Positions 7,699-16,144 of a DNA stretch of 64,000 bases are shown here, one piece after another. The translations under genes and the position numbers were made by a program. Origin of the DNA: V1-33 sp039795165 (GTDB taxonomy: Bacteria; Verrucomicrobiota; Verrucomicrobiia; Verrucomicrobiales; V1-33); assembly GCA_039795165.1 (NCBI GenBank), contig JBDKER010000003.1, positions 124,001 to 188,000 on the forward strand, written 5' to 3'. How positions within the stretch are numbered: position 1 is the first letter of the stretch; each line of letters opens with the position of its first letter. Under the pieces are notes generated by a model. It did no database searches and had not been told where the DNA came from. It was given only the letters and a program-made list of their open reading frames with translations.

Positions 7699-9501
7699 AT
7701 GTCTGTCGCCACCCAAACCCGCAATTTCTCGATCATTGCCCACATTGACCACGGCAAGACGACGCTGTCCGACCGTCTTCTGGAGGCGACGCGCACGGTG
7801 ACGCAGCGGGAGATGCAGGATCAGCTTCTTGATGCCATGGATCTGGAGCGCGAGCGCGGCATCACGATCAAGTGCCATCCGGTGACGATGGCGTACAAGG
7901 CGCGCGACGGGAAGACATATAAGCTGAACCTCATTGATACGCCGGGGCATGTGGATTTTGCGTATGAGGTGAGCCGGAGTCTGGGGGCCTGCGAGGGGGC
8001 GGTGCTGCTGGTGGATGCGGCGCAGGGGGTGGAGGCGCAGACGGTGGCGAACCTTCATCTGGCGATGGGGCAGAATCTGAAGATTGTTCCGGTGATCAAC
8101 AAGATCGATCTGCCTTCGAGCAATCTTCCGGCGGTCTACAAGCAACTGGAGGACATTCTGGCGATTCCGCATGAGGAGGCCATCAAGGCGAGTGCCAAGA
8201 TGGGGATTGGGATCGAAGACATTCTGGAAGCGGTCATTGAGCGGGTGCCGCCGCCGGAGGTTCCGGAGGATGGGCTGCTGCGGGCCAGTGTCTTTGATAG
8301 TGTCTTTGATTCGTACCGAGGGGTGGTGATGTACGTACGGGTGGTCAGCGGGACCTTGAAGCGCGGGGTGGGCATCACGATGTATGCGACCAACAAGTCG
8401 TATGAGATCAAGGAAGTGGGCATATTCACGCCCAAGCAGGCGCGCTGCGAGTCACTGGTTGCCGGGGATGTGGGGTATGTGGTGGCCAGCATGAAGAGCA
8501 CGGCGGAGGTGAAGATCGGGGACACCATCATGGAGACGACGCGGATGGCCCCGGAGCCGCTGCCGGGCTTCAAGGAGATTCAGCCGATGGTTTTCAGCGG
8601 GATTTATCCGGTGAGTTCGGATGATTTCGAGCAACTCAAGCTGGCGATGGGCAAGCTGCAGATCAACGACAGTGCCTTCCGCTATCAGCAGGAGTCATCG
8701 GCGGCGCTGGGCTTCGGATTCCGCTGTGGTTTCCTTGGGCTGCTGCACATGGAGATCGTGGTCGAGCGGCTGCGGCGCGAGTACAGCATGGACATTATTT
8801 CCACGTATCCGAGCGTGGTTTATGAGATCACGCTGACGAACGGCGAGGAGCTGAAGATCGACAATCCGACGTACATGCCGGATCCGGGGACCATCGAGGA
8901 GATCCGCGAACCGACGGTGCGGGCCTTCATTCTGATTCCGAATGACTGCATTGGAGACATCATGAAGCTGGTGGCGGAGAAGCGGGGGGCTCTGGAGAAC
9001 ACGGAAACTCTTGATAGTCATCGGGTCATGCTGACCTGCGTCCTGCCGCTCAACGAGATTCTGGTCGACTTCAATGACAAGCTGAAGAGCATCACGCGTG
9101 GGTATGGGAGCATGGATTATGAGCATGCGGGGTATCGTGGGGAGCGTCTTGTGAAGATGGAGATGCTGATCAACGGGGATCCGGTGGATGCGTTTGCGAC
9201 AATTGTGCACCGGGAGAAGGCAGAGAGCCGGGGGCGTGCGCTGGCGAAGAAGCTGTCCGAGGTGATTCCGCGGCAGTTGTTCACGGTGGCGATTCAGGCG
9301 GCGATTGGTGGGAAGATCATTGCGCGGGAGAGCCTCGGGGCGATGCGCAAGAATGTAACGGCCAAGTGCTATGGGGGGGACATCACGCGGAAGCGCAAGC
9401 TGCTGGAGAAGCAGAAGGAGGGGAAGAAGCGCATGAAGATGATTGGCAAGGTGAACATTCCGCAGGAGGCCTTTGTGGAGGTGCTCAAGACGGGAGACTG
9501 A
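7699..9501 (+). CDS. lepA: Elongation factor 4 (LepA), ribosomal back-translocase
   Basis: The ATG at 7699 gives the usual ~600-residue LepA beginning NFSIIAHIDHGKTTLSDRLL, with the P-loop in the first 25 residues. Other GTPase motifs are visible: RERGITIK (switch I), DTPGHVDF (G3) and NKIDLP (G4). The C-terminal domain particular to LepA carries YGGDITRKRKLLEKQKEGKK, whose basic residues contact the ribosome. LepA binds stalled or mis-translocated ribosomes and aids subunit maturation under ionic stress. Signal peptidase I follows 24 nt downstream, the same lepA-lepB order as in E. coli and many other bacteria. Longer upstream reading (to 7594) has no family match and is not used. Confidence 0.97.
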   Translation: MSVATQTRNFSIIAHIDHGKTTLSDRLLEATRTVTQREMQDQLLDAMDLERERGITIKCHPVTMAYKARDGKTYKLNLIDTPGHVDFAYEVSRSLGACEGAVLLVDAAQGVEAQTVANLHLAMGQNLKIVPVINKIDLPSSNLPAVYKQLEDILAIPHEEAIKASAKMGIGIEDILEAVIERVPPPEVPEDGLLRASVFDSVFDSYRGVVMYVRVVSGTLKRGVGITMYATNKSYEIKEVGIFTPKQARCESLVAGDVGYVVASMKSTAEVKIGDTIMETTRMAPEPLPGFKEIQPMVFSGIYPVSSDDFEQLKLAMGKLQINDSAFRYQQESSAALGFGFRCGFLGLLHMEIVVERLRREYSMDIISTYPSVVYEITLTNGEELKIDNPTYMPDPGTIEEIREPTVRAFILIPNDCIGDIMKLVAEKRGALENTETLDSHRVMLTCVLPLNEILVDFNDKLKSITRGYGSMDYEHAGYRGERLVKMEMLINGDPVDAFATIVHREKAESRGRALAKKLSEVIPRQLFTVAIQAAIGGKIIARESLGAMRKNVTAKCYGGDITRKRKLLEKQKEGKKRMKMIGKVNIPQEAFVEVLKTGD

Positions 9502-9525
9502 CGCCCCACGTACCGAGATTTCCCC

Positions 9526-10803
9526 ATGATACCGTTCTTCACACCGCCGTGGCTCAGGAAGTTCCGTGATCTCTCCAAGGGCGTGGACAAGTTTGTGGCG
9601 TACCAGCGGGATCTCATGCCGCCGGAGCGGCTGCAGGAGGTCGAGGACATGCGGTCGGCGTTCCGCAAGGCGCTCAAGGAGCGGGATCGGTCGGCGTTGA
9701 CGGAGATTGAGCCGAAGCTGATCCGGAGCTGTGAGACGGCGGTGCCGGGGTATCGTTCTTCGCCATTCCGGGAGAATTTGGAAGTGATCATTGTGGCGGT
9801 GATTGTGGCGCTTGGGATCCGGGCGTACTATCTGCAGCCGTTCAAGATTCCGACGGCGTCGATGCAGCCGACGCTCAATGGGATCACGGCGAAGCGGGTG
9901 GAGGACCGGAAGGAGTTGCCGAATTTTGCCGTGAAGGGCTGGGAGTATGTGTGGCGGGGACGGAATTATGTGGACCGGGAGATTCCGAAGGAGTGGGGCG
10001 AGGCGGAATTTCTTGGCTACCGGCAGCGGTCGAAGGTCAATTTCTTCACGTTCACCGATCTGTATTTCGACAAGGGTCAGCTGACGGTGTATGCGCCGGC
10101 GCGGCAGTTGCTTGGTGAGTTGTGCATGGATGCGGCGGTGCGGTCGCTCAGTGTGAATATCCGGGCGGATGACAGTCCGGGGGCGCAGTTTGAGAAGCTG
10201 AGGACGGGAGCGGATTCTACTGGCAGGCCGCGGCGGCTGGTGTTCCGGGGCGGGGATGTTTTTGCGCGGGGCTACATTGATTCGGGCGACCAGTTGCTGG
10301 TCGACAAGATGTCGTATCACTTCCGGCGGCCATCGCGTGGGGAGGTGTTTGTCTTCAGCACGAATGGGATTACGGGGATTGTGCCGCCGCCGGGTACGAA
10401 GTCGCAGCATTACATCAAGCGGCTGACGGGGTTGCCTGGGGATCGGCTGCAGGTACGGCCGCCGCAGTTGCTGGTGAATGGGGTTCCGGCGCAGGATCCT
10501 GGTATTCGCAAGGTGATGGAGTGCGGGCCATCGGTGACGGGCTATGATTATCCCGGGTACCAGATGCCGTCGATGCCGCAGCCGCCGCTGGTGGCCAACT
10601 ACCTTGGTTTTGTGAATGTGGCGGAAACCGACGAGGTGACGCTGCCTGCCGAGCCTGGTCAGCGGGGTTACATGGCGATGGGGGACAACAGTCCGCATAG
10701 TTTCGACAGCCGGAACTGGGGTCCGGTGCCTGAGCGGAATCTGGTGGGACCTGCCTTTGTGGTGTACTGGCCGTTCCGGCCGCACTGGGGGCTGATCCGC
10801 TGA
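9526..10803 (+). CDS. lepB: Signal peptidase I with an enlarged catalytic domain
   Basis: This 425-residue membrane serine protease removes signal peptides from exported proteins. A membrane helix at about residues 85-100 is followed by the catalytic Ser112 in PTASMQPTL. The catalytic Lys298 lies in YIKRLTGLPGD, and the late family motif MGDNSPHSFDSRNWGPVP is intact. It is much longer than the usual 200-325 residues. About 80 extra residues precede the helix, and the stretch between the Ser box and the box GDQLLVDKMSY (near residue 254) is about 140 residues rather than about 40. Both catalytic residues are present, so it should be active. It lies 24 nt after lepA. Confidence 0.93.
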   Translation: MIPFFTPPWLRKFRDLSKGVDKFVAYQRDLMPPERLQEVEDMRSAFRKALKERDRSALTEIEPKLIRSCETAVPGYRSSPFRENLEVIIVAVIVALGIRAYYLQPFKIPTASMQPTLNGITAKRVEDRKELPNFAVKGWEYVWRGRNYVDREIPKEWGEAEFLGYRQRSKVNFFTFTDLYFDKGQLTVYAPARQLLGELCMDAAVRSLSVNIRADDSPGAQFEKLRTGADSTGRPRRLVFRGGDVFARGYIDSGDQLLVDKMSYHFRRPSRGEVFVFSTNGITGIVPPPGTKSQHYIKRLTGLPGDRLQVRPPQLLVNGVPAQDPGIRKVMECGPSVTGYDYPGYQMPSMPQPPLVANYLGFVNVAETDEVTLPAEPGQRGYMAMGDNSPHSFDSRNWGPVPERNLVGPAFVVYWPFRPHWGLIR

Positions 10804-10813
10804 GTCTGCGGGG

Positions 10814-11821
10814 ATGAACTCTCCCGGATGGCAGCTGTGGGCGTGGGTGGCATCGGCGTTCGTGTGTTCCGCTGCGGTGCTGTGGTTGAATCCGTGCCGT
10901 GGGGTTTTCCGGGAGGGGGTGCGGCTGCTGGGTCGGCAGGCATGGCTGCTGTGGGTGCCTGCGCTGATGGCTGTGGGGGATTTGCTGCGCGGGGGTGGGT
11001 TTTTCGCACGGGACGGGCAAGGCCGGGTTGCGGAGGGAGCGGTGGAACTGGGATCGATGTCGCTGTACTGGCTGGTACTGAGCGACTGGCCGGCGCTGCT
11101 GCTGGTGGTGGGTCTGGCGGTTGGTTTTCCGGGAGTCCGGGACGGCTGGCGTGCGGGATTCGAGGGGTTTGCTCCGGTGGTCCGACGGGTGTTCCCTGGC
11201 CTGGCGGTGGCGGGGGCGGCTGCGCTGGTCTGGCTTGCGTGGACGGGGGACGAGGGTTTGGTGGGAAAGGCGGCGGTTCTCCTGGCGGTGCCGCTGGTGG
11301 TGATGGGAAACGCGGTCATGGCGGAACGATGGCGGATCGGGCTGTCGTCGGCGGTTCCGGTTGGCTGGAGTGATGGCTGGAGGCAGTCGGTTTACATGGG
11401 CTTGCGCGACTGGGTTCGGCTTGTGGTGGCGGTTGTGGTGACGGGGTTGGCGGTCTTTTTGCCGGAGCCCTTTGGGGTGGTGGCGCTTGGGATTGGGGCT
11501 TTGGCGCTGGCGGCAGGGCGATGGTGGGAGCATCGGGCTGGAGGGATGGCGGCGCTGCTGTCGTGGATTTGCGTGGCGGCGGCGTGGATTCTGACGGCCG
11601 AAGTGCTGGTGGTGCTGGCGGTGAAGAGGCTGCCGCCTCCGTTGGCGGTGGTGGCCGTCGTGCTGCGGACGGCGGTGGTGGTCGTTCTCTTTGCCGGCCT
11701 TGTGCAGACTGGCGAGGCGGGGCGGTCGGGTGGGCCAAGGACGCTGAGGCTGCGGGCGGGCCGGGAATCCGGCAAGCCGGGCCGTCGGGAGGCTGGGCGG
11801 ATGAAGCCAAGGGGCCGCTAG
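10814..11821 (+). CDS. Multi-pass membrane protein of unknown function
   Basis: The 335-residue protein begins 10 nt after lepB, probably in the same operon. It is strongly hydrophobic, with roughly seven to eight membrane segments, including the N-terminal WAWVASAFVCSAAVLWL, the central ALLLVVGLAVGF and the late VVAVVLRTAVVVVLFAGLV. It ends in a basic Arg/Gly-rich cytoplasmic tail. No catalytic motif or transporter signature was recognised. A strong hairpin 74 nt downstream probably ends the transcript. The position after signal peptidase hints at an envelope role but does not establish one. Confidence 0.7.
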   Translation: MNSPGWQLWAWVASAFVCSAAVLWLNPCRGVFREGVRLLGRQAWLLWVPALMAVGDLLRGGGFFARDGQGRVAEGAVELGSMSLYWLVLSDWPALLLVVGLAVGFPGVRDGWRAGFEGFAPVVRRVFPGLAVAGAAALVWLAWTGDEGLVGKAAVLLAVPLVVMGNAVMAERWRIGLSSAVPVGWSDGWRQSVYMGLRDWVRLVVAVVVTGLAVFLPEPFGVVALGIGALALAAGRWWEHRAGGMAALLSWICVAAAWILTAEVLVVLAVKRLPPPLAVVAVVLRTAVVVVLFAGLVQTGEAGRSGGPRTLRLRAGRESGKPGRREAGRMKPRGR

Positions 11822-11894
11822 CCACGGAGTGCAGACTGGGCGTCTGCGGAGCGCATCTGCTGCTGGAGGGGAAAGCTGATTCCTGAAACGCAGA

Positions 11895-11929
11895 ACGCCG
11901 CGGGCTGTTCGAGGAACAACCCGCGGCGT
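11895..11929. terminator. Two-way hairpin terminator between convergent genes
   Basis: A 15-bp stem with one mismatch (arms 11895-11909 and 11915-11929) encloses a 5-nt loop. It lies between the plus-strand membrane protein gene (ends 11821) and the minus-strand sulfatase gene (ends 11951). The very GC-rich stem (CGCCGCGGG) with a short T-rich run on the plus side fits a shared transcription stop. Confidence 0.75.
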
Positions 11930-11950
11930 CTTGTCAGAGGAGAGTGGAAC

Positions 11951-13495
11951 TCAGTTCGGCTGCGGTTTGGTGACCGCTTCCATCACGCGTTCCAGGTTGA
12001 AGCTGCCTGGCTTCTGCCGCGGGGGGAATTCGCGGAAGCTCTGGAGCCATTGGCCCACGTATCCGGCGGCTGGGGCGATGAGGAACATGCGGTCGAGGTA
12101 CCAGCGCTGGTAGCCCATGGCATTTTCCTCTTCGGCGCGCTCGAAGGGATCCATGCGGAGGTTGGTGATGAGCGGGGCGCGGAGTTCCGTGAAGGGTTCC
12201 TGCCAGACCTTGAGGCCTTCGGCTTCCTGTTTGAGGAAGGTGATCTTCCAGTTGCCGTAGCGGAGGGCGGCCACGCTACCGTCGTCGGTCCAGTAGATGA
12301 ATTCCTTCCGGGGCCATGGGGCGGTTCCCTTGAGGGCGGGGGCGAGGTCGTAGCCGTCGAGGTGGACTTTGTAGGTGCGGTCGCCGATGGTGCGGCCTTT
12401 CTTGAGGTCCGCGACGACGGTGGAGTCGCCGGCGGCGGCGGCGAAGGTGGTCAGCATGTCTTCGTGGGCGGCGATGTCATTGATGACGGTGCCGGGTTTG
12501 ATGACGCCGGGCCAGCGGATGAGGGTGGGAACGCGGTAGCCGCCCTCCCACTGGGTATTCTTTTCACCGCGGAACATGGTGGTGCCGCCATCGGGCCAGG
12601 TGAAGGTTTCCGCGCCGTTGTCGGTCGAGTACATGACGATGGTATTGTCTTCGAGGCCGAGTTCCTTGAGTTTGTCGAGGACCTGACCGACGTGGCCGTC
12701 ATGTTCCACCATGCCGTCGGCGTAGACACCGAGGCCGGTTTTGCCTTCGGATTCGGCCTTCAGGTGGGTGAAGATGTGCATGCGGGTGGAGTTCCACCAG
12801 AGGAAGAATGGTTTCTGGGCCTTTTTGGCGCGTTCCATGAAGTCGAGGGCCTTGGTGGTCACCTCTTCATCGATGGTCTCCATGCGCTTGCGGGTGAGGG
12901 GTCCGGTGTCGGTGACACGGCCATCGGAGAAGCTGTGGATGACGCCGCGGGGGCCGAACTGCTTCTTGAAGGCGGGATCCTTCGGGTAGTCGGGGTTTTC
13001 GGGTTCCTCTTCCGCGTTGAGGTGGTAGAGGTTTCCGAAGAACTCGTCGAAGCCGTGGTTGCTGGGGAGCATTTCGTCACGGTCGCCGAGGTGATTCTTG
13101 CCGAATTGGCCGGTCATGTATCCCTGGGCGCGGAGGACGGTGGCGATGGTGGGGTCTTCCTTCTTCATGCCTTCCGGCGCACCGGGGAGACCGACTTTGG
13201 TGAGGCCCGAGCGGATGGGGGACTGGCCGGTGATGAAGGCGGCGCGTCCGGCGGTGCAGCTCTGCTGGCCGTACCAGTCCGTGAAAAGGGCTCCTTCGGT
13301 GGCGAGTCGGTCGATGTTGGGAGTGCGGTATCCCATCATGCCGCGGTTGTAGGCACTGATATTGAACTGGCCGATGTCATCGCCCCAGATCACGAGGATA
13401 TTGGGTTTGGCGGCTTCCGCGGCGCCGACCGAGGCCGGAGCGATGGCGGCGCAGAGGGCGACGCCAAGGAGTTTTAGGATGGAGTGCTTTTTCAC
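11951..13495 (-). CDS. Secreted type I arylsulfatase
   Basis: The 514-residue protein has a signal peptide of about 25 residues and the alkaline-phosphatase-fold sulfatase core. Metal ligands are visible as the Asp pair in NILVIWGDDIG (residues 39-40) and the Asp-Asn of STDNGAE. The activation motif CTAGRAAFITG begins at Cys80, the residue that must be converted to formylglycine; Lys and His follow in FGKNHLGD. It should hydrolyse sulfate esters outside the cytoplasm, perhaps on sulfated glycans or small aryl esters. A matching formylglycine-generating enzyme is encoded two genes upstream on the same strand, after the histidine kinase. The natural substrate cannot be told from sequence. Confidence 0.93.
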   Translation of the reverse strand: MKKHSILKLLGVALCAAIAPASVGAAEAAKPNILVIWGDDIGQFNISAYNRGMMGYRTPNIDRLATEGALFTDWYGQQSCTAGRAAFITGQSPIRSGLTKVGLPGAPEGMKKEDPTIATVLRAQGYMTGQFGKNHLGDRDEMLPSNHGFDEFFGNLYHLNAEEEPENPDYPKDPAFKKQFGPRGVIHSFSDGRVTDTGPLTRKRMETIDEEVTTKALDFMERAKKAQKPFFLWWNSTRMHIFTHLKAESEGKTGLGVYADGMVEHDGHVGQVLDKLKELGLEDNTIVMYSTDNGAETFTWPDGGTTMFRGEKNTQWEGGYRVPTLIRWPGVIKPGTVINDIAAHEDMLTTFAAAAGDSTVVADLKKGRTIGDRTYKVHLDGYDLAPALKGTAPWPRKEFIYWTDDGSVAALRYGNWKITFLKQEAEGLKVWQEPFTELRAPLITNLRMDPFERAEEENAMGYQRWYLDRMFLIAPAAGYVGQWLQSFREFPPRQKPGSFNLERVMEAVTKPQPN

Positions 13496-13533
13496 TGATG
13501 GGTGTTATGGGTTAGCTGGGTCGCGAATCGACC

Positions 13534-13548
13534 GGTAGGTATCCTACC
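13534..13548. promoter_or_regulatory. Palindrome upstream of the sulfatase gene
   Basis: GGTAGG and CCTACC form a perfect 6-bp inverted repeat with a 3-nt centre, 39-53 nt upstream of the sulfatase ATG in an 86-nt gap after the kinase gene. Position and symmetry fit a dimeric regulator site, but the match is short and no regulator is known. Confidence 0.3.
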
Positions 13549-13581
13549 ATTTCCGGAGGGCGCATGCAATGAAACTAAAGT

Positions 13582-15048
13582 TTATGATGGGGGTGGAAGA
13601 TTTCCCTGTGAGGGTGCGACGGGAAGAACGAGGTGGAAGACGGCGCCGGTGGGGGAGCCGGGTTCAGCCCAGATCTGGCCGTGGTGGGCTTCGGTGATGG
13701 AGCGGCAGATGGGGAGGCCCATGCCGAGGCCCTGTTCCTTGGTGGTGTGGAATGGGGTGAAGACGGATTCGGGGTCGGGTGGCAGGCCGCGGCCTGAGTC
13801 TTTGAGGGTGAGGTGGATGAAGTCGTTGCTGTGGCGGGTGGACAGGTGGAGCCGGCGCTGGTCTGGCGGCGAATTTTCCATAGCTTCGCAGGCATTGAGG
13901 ACGAGGTTGAGGAGAACCTGCTGCATCTGGATGGGGTCGGCGAGGATGGGGGGGGGAGTGGGGTCGAGATCACAGGTGACAGCGACATGCTGATCGCGGA
14001 GGATTGGTCCGGCGAGGCTGAGGACTTCCGATGCGATGGTGTTGAGGAGGACCGGCTGCTGGCGGACTTCTCCGCGGCGGAGGAGGTCGCGCGTGCGGCG
14101 GATGACTTCGGAGGCGCGGCGGTTCTCGCTGATGATGTCGGCAATGATCTGGCGGACGGTGGCGAGGTCCGGGTGATCTTTGGCGAGGAGGCGCTGAGCC
14201 GCCTGGGCGTTGCTGAGGATGATTCCGAGGGGTTGATTCATCTCGTGGGCGAGGGACACGGAGAGACCGCTGACGGTGGCGACGCGCCCGAGGTGAGCCA
14301 CTTCCTGACGGCGGTCTTCTTTGGTGGTGCGGAGTTCTTCGGCGAGGCTTCCGGCGCGGAGGGTATCGCGGCTCAGTTCGAAAGCCATGGTGGCGATCAT
14401 GCCGAGGAAGTATAGGCAGGCTGCCATGGGGACATCGGCGAGGCCCCAAAACGAGAGAATGGCGTGGGCGGTGCCTCCGGCGATCCATGCGGCCATGGTG
14501 GCAGGGACGAGGATGGCGCGGCTTTTCTCGCCGCGTTTCCAGACGGTGATGGCGGCATCGATGAGGTAGGCGATGAGGAGGAACAGCGAAAGCTGTGCGA
14601 CCGGCATGAAGGGGTTGGGCGGGCCTGCTGGAATGGTCACGGCTTCGCCGAGGAAGGAGATGGTCCGGAGACTCGTGATCGCGGCGAAGTTGACATTGAC
14701 GCCGGAGGTGAAATTCAGAAAGAGGGCGATGGTTCTGGTGAGGATGCCCAGGGAGCCGAGCCATGGTCGTCCGGCCTTGAGGTGCCATGAAGTGAACAGG
14801 ACGACAGCGGTATAGTTGACCCAGACGGGGATCTGGTACCATCGGAGCAGGCTGGCGCTGGCATCGGTGGAAGCTGAGCGCATGAGGGCCAGTTCCGTGA
14901 AGGCCATGGCTGCGGTGGCGAGGCAGTGGATGCCGAGGGCGACGCGGTCGCGGCTCTGGCGGTGGCGCGACCAGACGAGGAGGTGGATGGCCGCGAGCAC
15001 GAGGCAGGCCGAGGCCACCATGGACCAGATGATGGTGACTTGGCTCAT
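13582..15048 (-). CDS. Membrane sensor histidine kinase, orphan
   Basis: The first half of this 488-residue protein has about seven membrane helices and no recognisable periplasmic sensor domain. The second half is a standard kinase core: the H box SLAHEMNQPLG with His268, the N box LLNLVLNACEAM, DSGRGLPPD and the G-rich GLGMGLPICRSI. The H box with NQPL resembles kinases of the DctB/NtrB group. No response regulator is encoded next to it. It sits between the formylglycine-generating enzyme gene (27 nt upstream) and the sulfatase gene (86 nt downstream), so a role in sensing conditions that call for sulfatase is plausible but unproven. Confidence 0.87.
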   Translation of the reverse strand: MSQVTIIWSMVASACLVLAAIHLLVWSRHRQSRDRVALGIHCLATAAMAFTELALMRSASTDASASLLRWYQIPVWVNYTAVVLFTSWHLKAGRPWLGSLGILTRTIALFLNFTSGVNVNFAAITSLRTISFLGEAVTIPAGPPNPFMPVAQLSLFLLIAYLIDAAITVWKRGEKSRAILVPATMAAWIAGGTAHAILSFWGLADVPMAACLYFLGMIATMAFELSRDTLRAGSLAEELRTTKEDRRQEVAHLGRVATVSGLSVSLAHEMNQPLGIILSNAQAAQRLLAKDHPDLATVRQIIADIISENRRASEVIRRTRDLLRRGEVRQQPVLLNTIASEVLSLAGPILRDQHVAVTCDLDPTPPPILADPIQMQQVLLNLVLNACEAMENSPPDQRRLHLSTRHSNDFIHLTLKDSGRGLPPDPESVFTPFHTTKEQGLGMGLPICRSITEAHHGQIWAEPGSPTGAVFHLVLPVAPSQGNLPPPS

Positions 15049-15075
15049 GGGTGGGGAGCCTCCGGGTGGGTTGGC

Positions 15076-16143
15076 TCAGCGGGCGGGTTTCACGCAGCGG
15101 AAGCCGACGTGATTGCTGGCCGTTTTTTCTTCGCCTTTGCCGCGGGAGCCGACGAGGTAGCGGGTGCAGTACTGAACCGAGCAGAGGAACGAGCCGCCGC
15201 GGTGAACGCGTTTCTTTTCGGTGGGTTCCGTGGGGTCGTAGGGGGCGGATGGGCCGGTGGGATTCCGTTCGATGGTGCCGAGCAGTTTGCGGCGGGCGTA
15301 GGTATCGGGCCGGTACCAGTCGCTGACCCATTCCCATGCATTGCCGCCCATGTCGAAGAGGCCGTAGGGGTTGGGCGGGAAGGACTGCACGGGGGCAAGG
15401 CCGGGGAAACCATCGTCGCCGGAGTCATTCACGGGAAACTTCCCCTGATGGGTATTGGCCATCCAGCGTCCGCCGGGTTTGAGTTCCCGGCCCCATGTGT
15501 AGGGTTCTCCGGCGCGTCCGCCGCGGGCGGCGAATTCCCATTCGGCTTCGGTGGGGAGGCGTTTGCCGGCCCATTTGGCGTAGGCGGCGGCGTCCGGGTA
15601 GGCGATCTGGACGACGGGGAATTTTTCCCTGCCGCGGATATGCGATTTTGGGCCTTCGGGGTGTTTCCAGCAGGCGCCCACTTCGTAGCGCCACCACTGG
15701 AAGTAGTTGTCGAGTTTGACGGGCTTTTCGGTGGGGGTGAAGACCGTGGAACCGGCTACGAGGTTTTCCGGGGGAGCGGTGGGGAATTCCTCCTTGGTCG
15801 GGGCGATTTCGGCGATGGTGCGGTAGCCCGTGGCGGCGACGAAGGCGGCGAATTCCTCATTGGTGACCTCGTGGCTGTCCATCCAGAAGCCATCGACGTA
15901 GACGCGGTGGACGGGCTGGGCGTCGCGGGTGACGCCTGGTTGTTCGCAGAGCGATTCGTCTTTCGCATCCGATCCCATGGAGAATTCCCCGCCGGGGATC
16001 CAGACCATGCCGGCGGGGGCGGGTCCGGGAGCCGGGGATTTGTTCTCGATGGTGTGCTGGAACGGGGACGTGGCGGAAGACTGGGCGCGGGCCGTGGCGG
16101 CGCAGAGGCCGAGGAGGGTGCAGACCGTGAGTTGCCGGAGCAT
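15076..16143 (-). CDS. Exported formylglycine-generating enzyme (SUMF1 family)
   Basis: The start at 16143 gives a 355-residue protein with a signal peptide (MLRQLTVCTLLGLCAATARA) and leaves 1 nt to the upstream stop; longer frames add low-complexity sequence only. The FGE-sulfatase fold is complete: FSMGSD near residue 57, KRLPTEAEWEFAARGG near 194-209, GLFDMGGNAWEWVSDWY near 261-277 and GGSFLCSVQYC near 317-326. Cys321 and Cys326 have the C-x4-C spacing of the copper-binding active-site pair of true formylglycine-generating enzymes, which most SUMF1-domain proteins lack. It should oxidise the sulfatase Cys to formylglycine. Export is unusual because bacterial FGE is normally cytosolic. Confidence 0.88.
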   Translation of the reverse strand: MLRQLTVCTLLGLCAATARAQSSATSPFQHTIENKSPAPGPAPAGMVWIPGGEFSMGSDAKDESLCEQPGVTRDAQPVHRVYVDGFWMDSHEVTNEEFAAFVAATGYRTIAEIAPTKEEFPTAPPENLVAGSTVFTPTEKPVKLDNYFQWWRYEVGACWKHPEGPKSHIRGREKFPVVQIAYPDAAAYAKWAGKRLPTEAEWEFAARGGRAGEPYTWGRELKPGGRWMANTHQGKFPVNDSGDDGFPGLAPVQSFPPNPYGLFDMGGNAWEWVSDWYRPDTYARRKLLGTIERNPTGPSAPYDPTEPTEKKRVHRGGSFLCSVQYCTRYLVGSRGKGEEKTASNHVGFRCVKPAR

Positions 16144-16144
16144 T

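Noticed and set aside
8695..11319. Long minus-strand frame over lepA and lepB
   Set aside because: It is low-complexity Arg/Pro/His-rich and overlaps two certain genes, so it is a shadow.
12050..13477. Long plus-strand frame opposite the sulfatase
   Set aside because: Gly/Val/Glu-rich composition without motifs, while the sulfatase on the other strand has catalytic residues in order.
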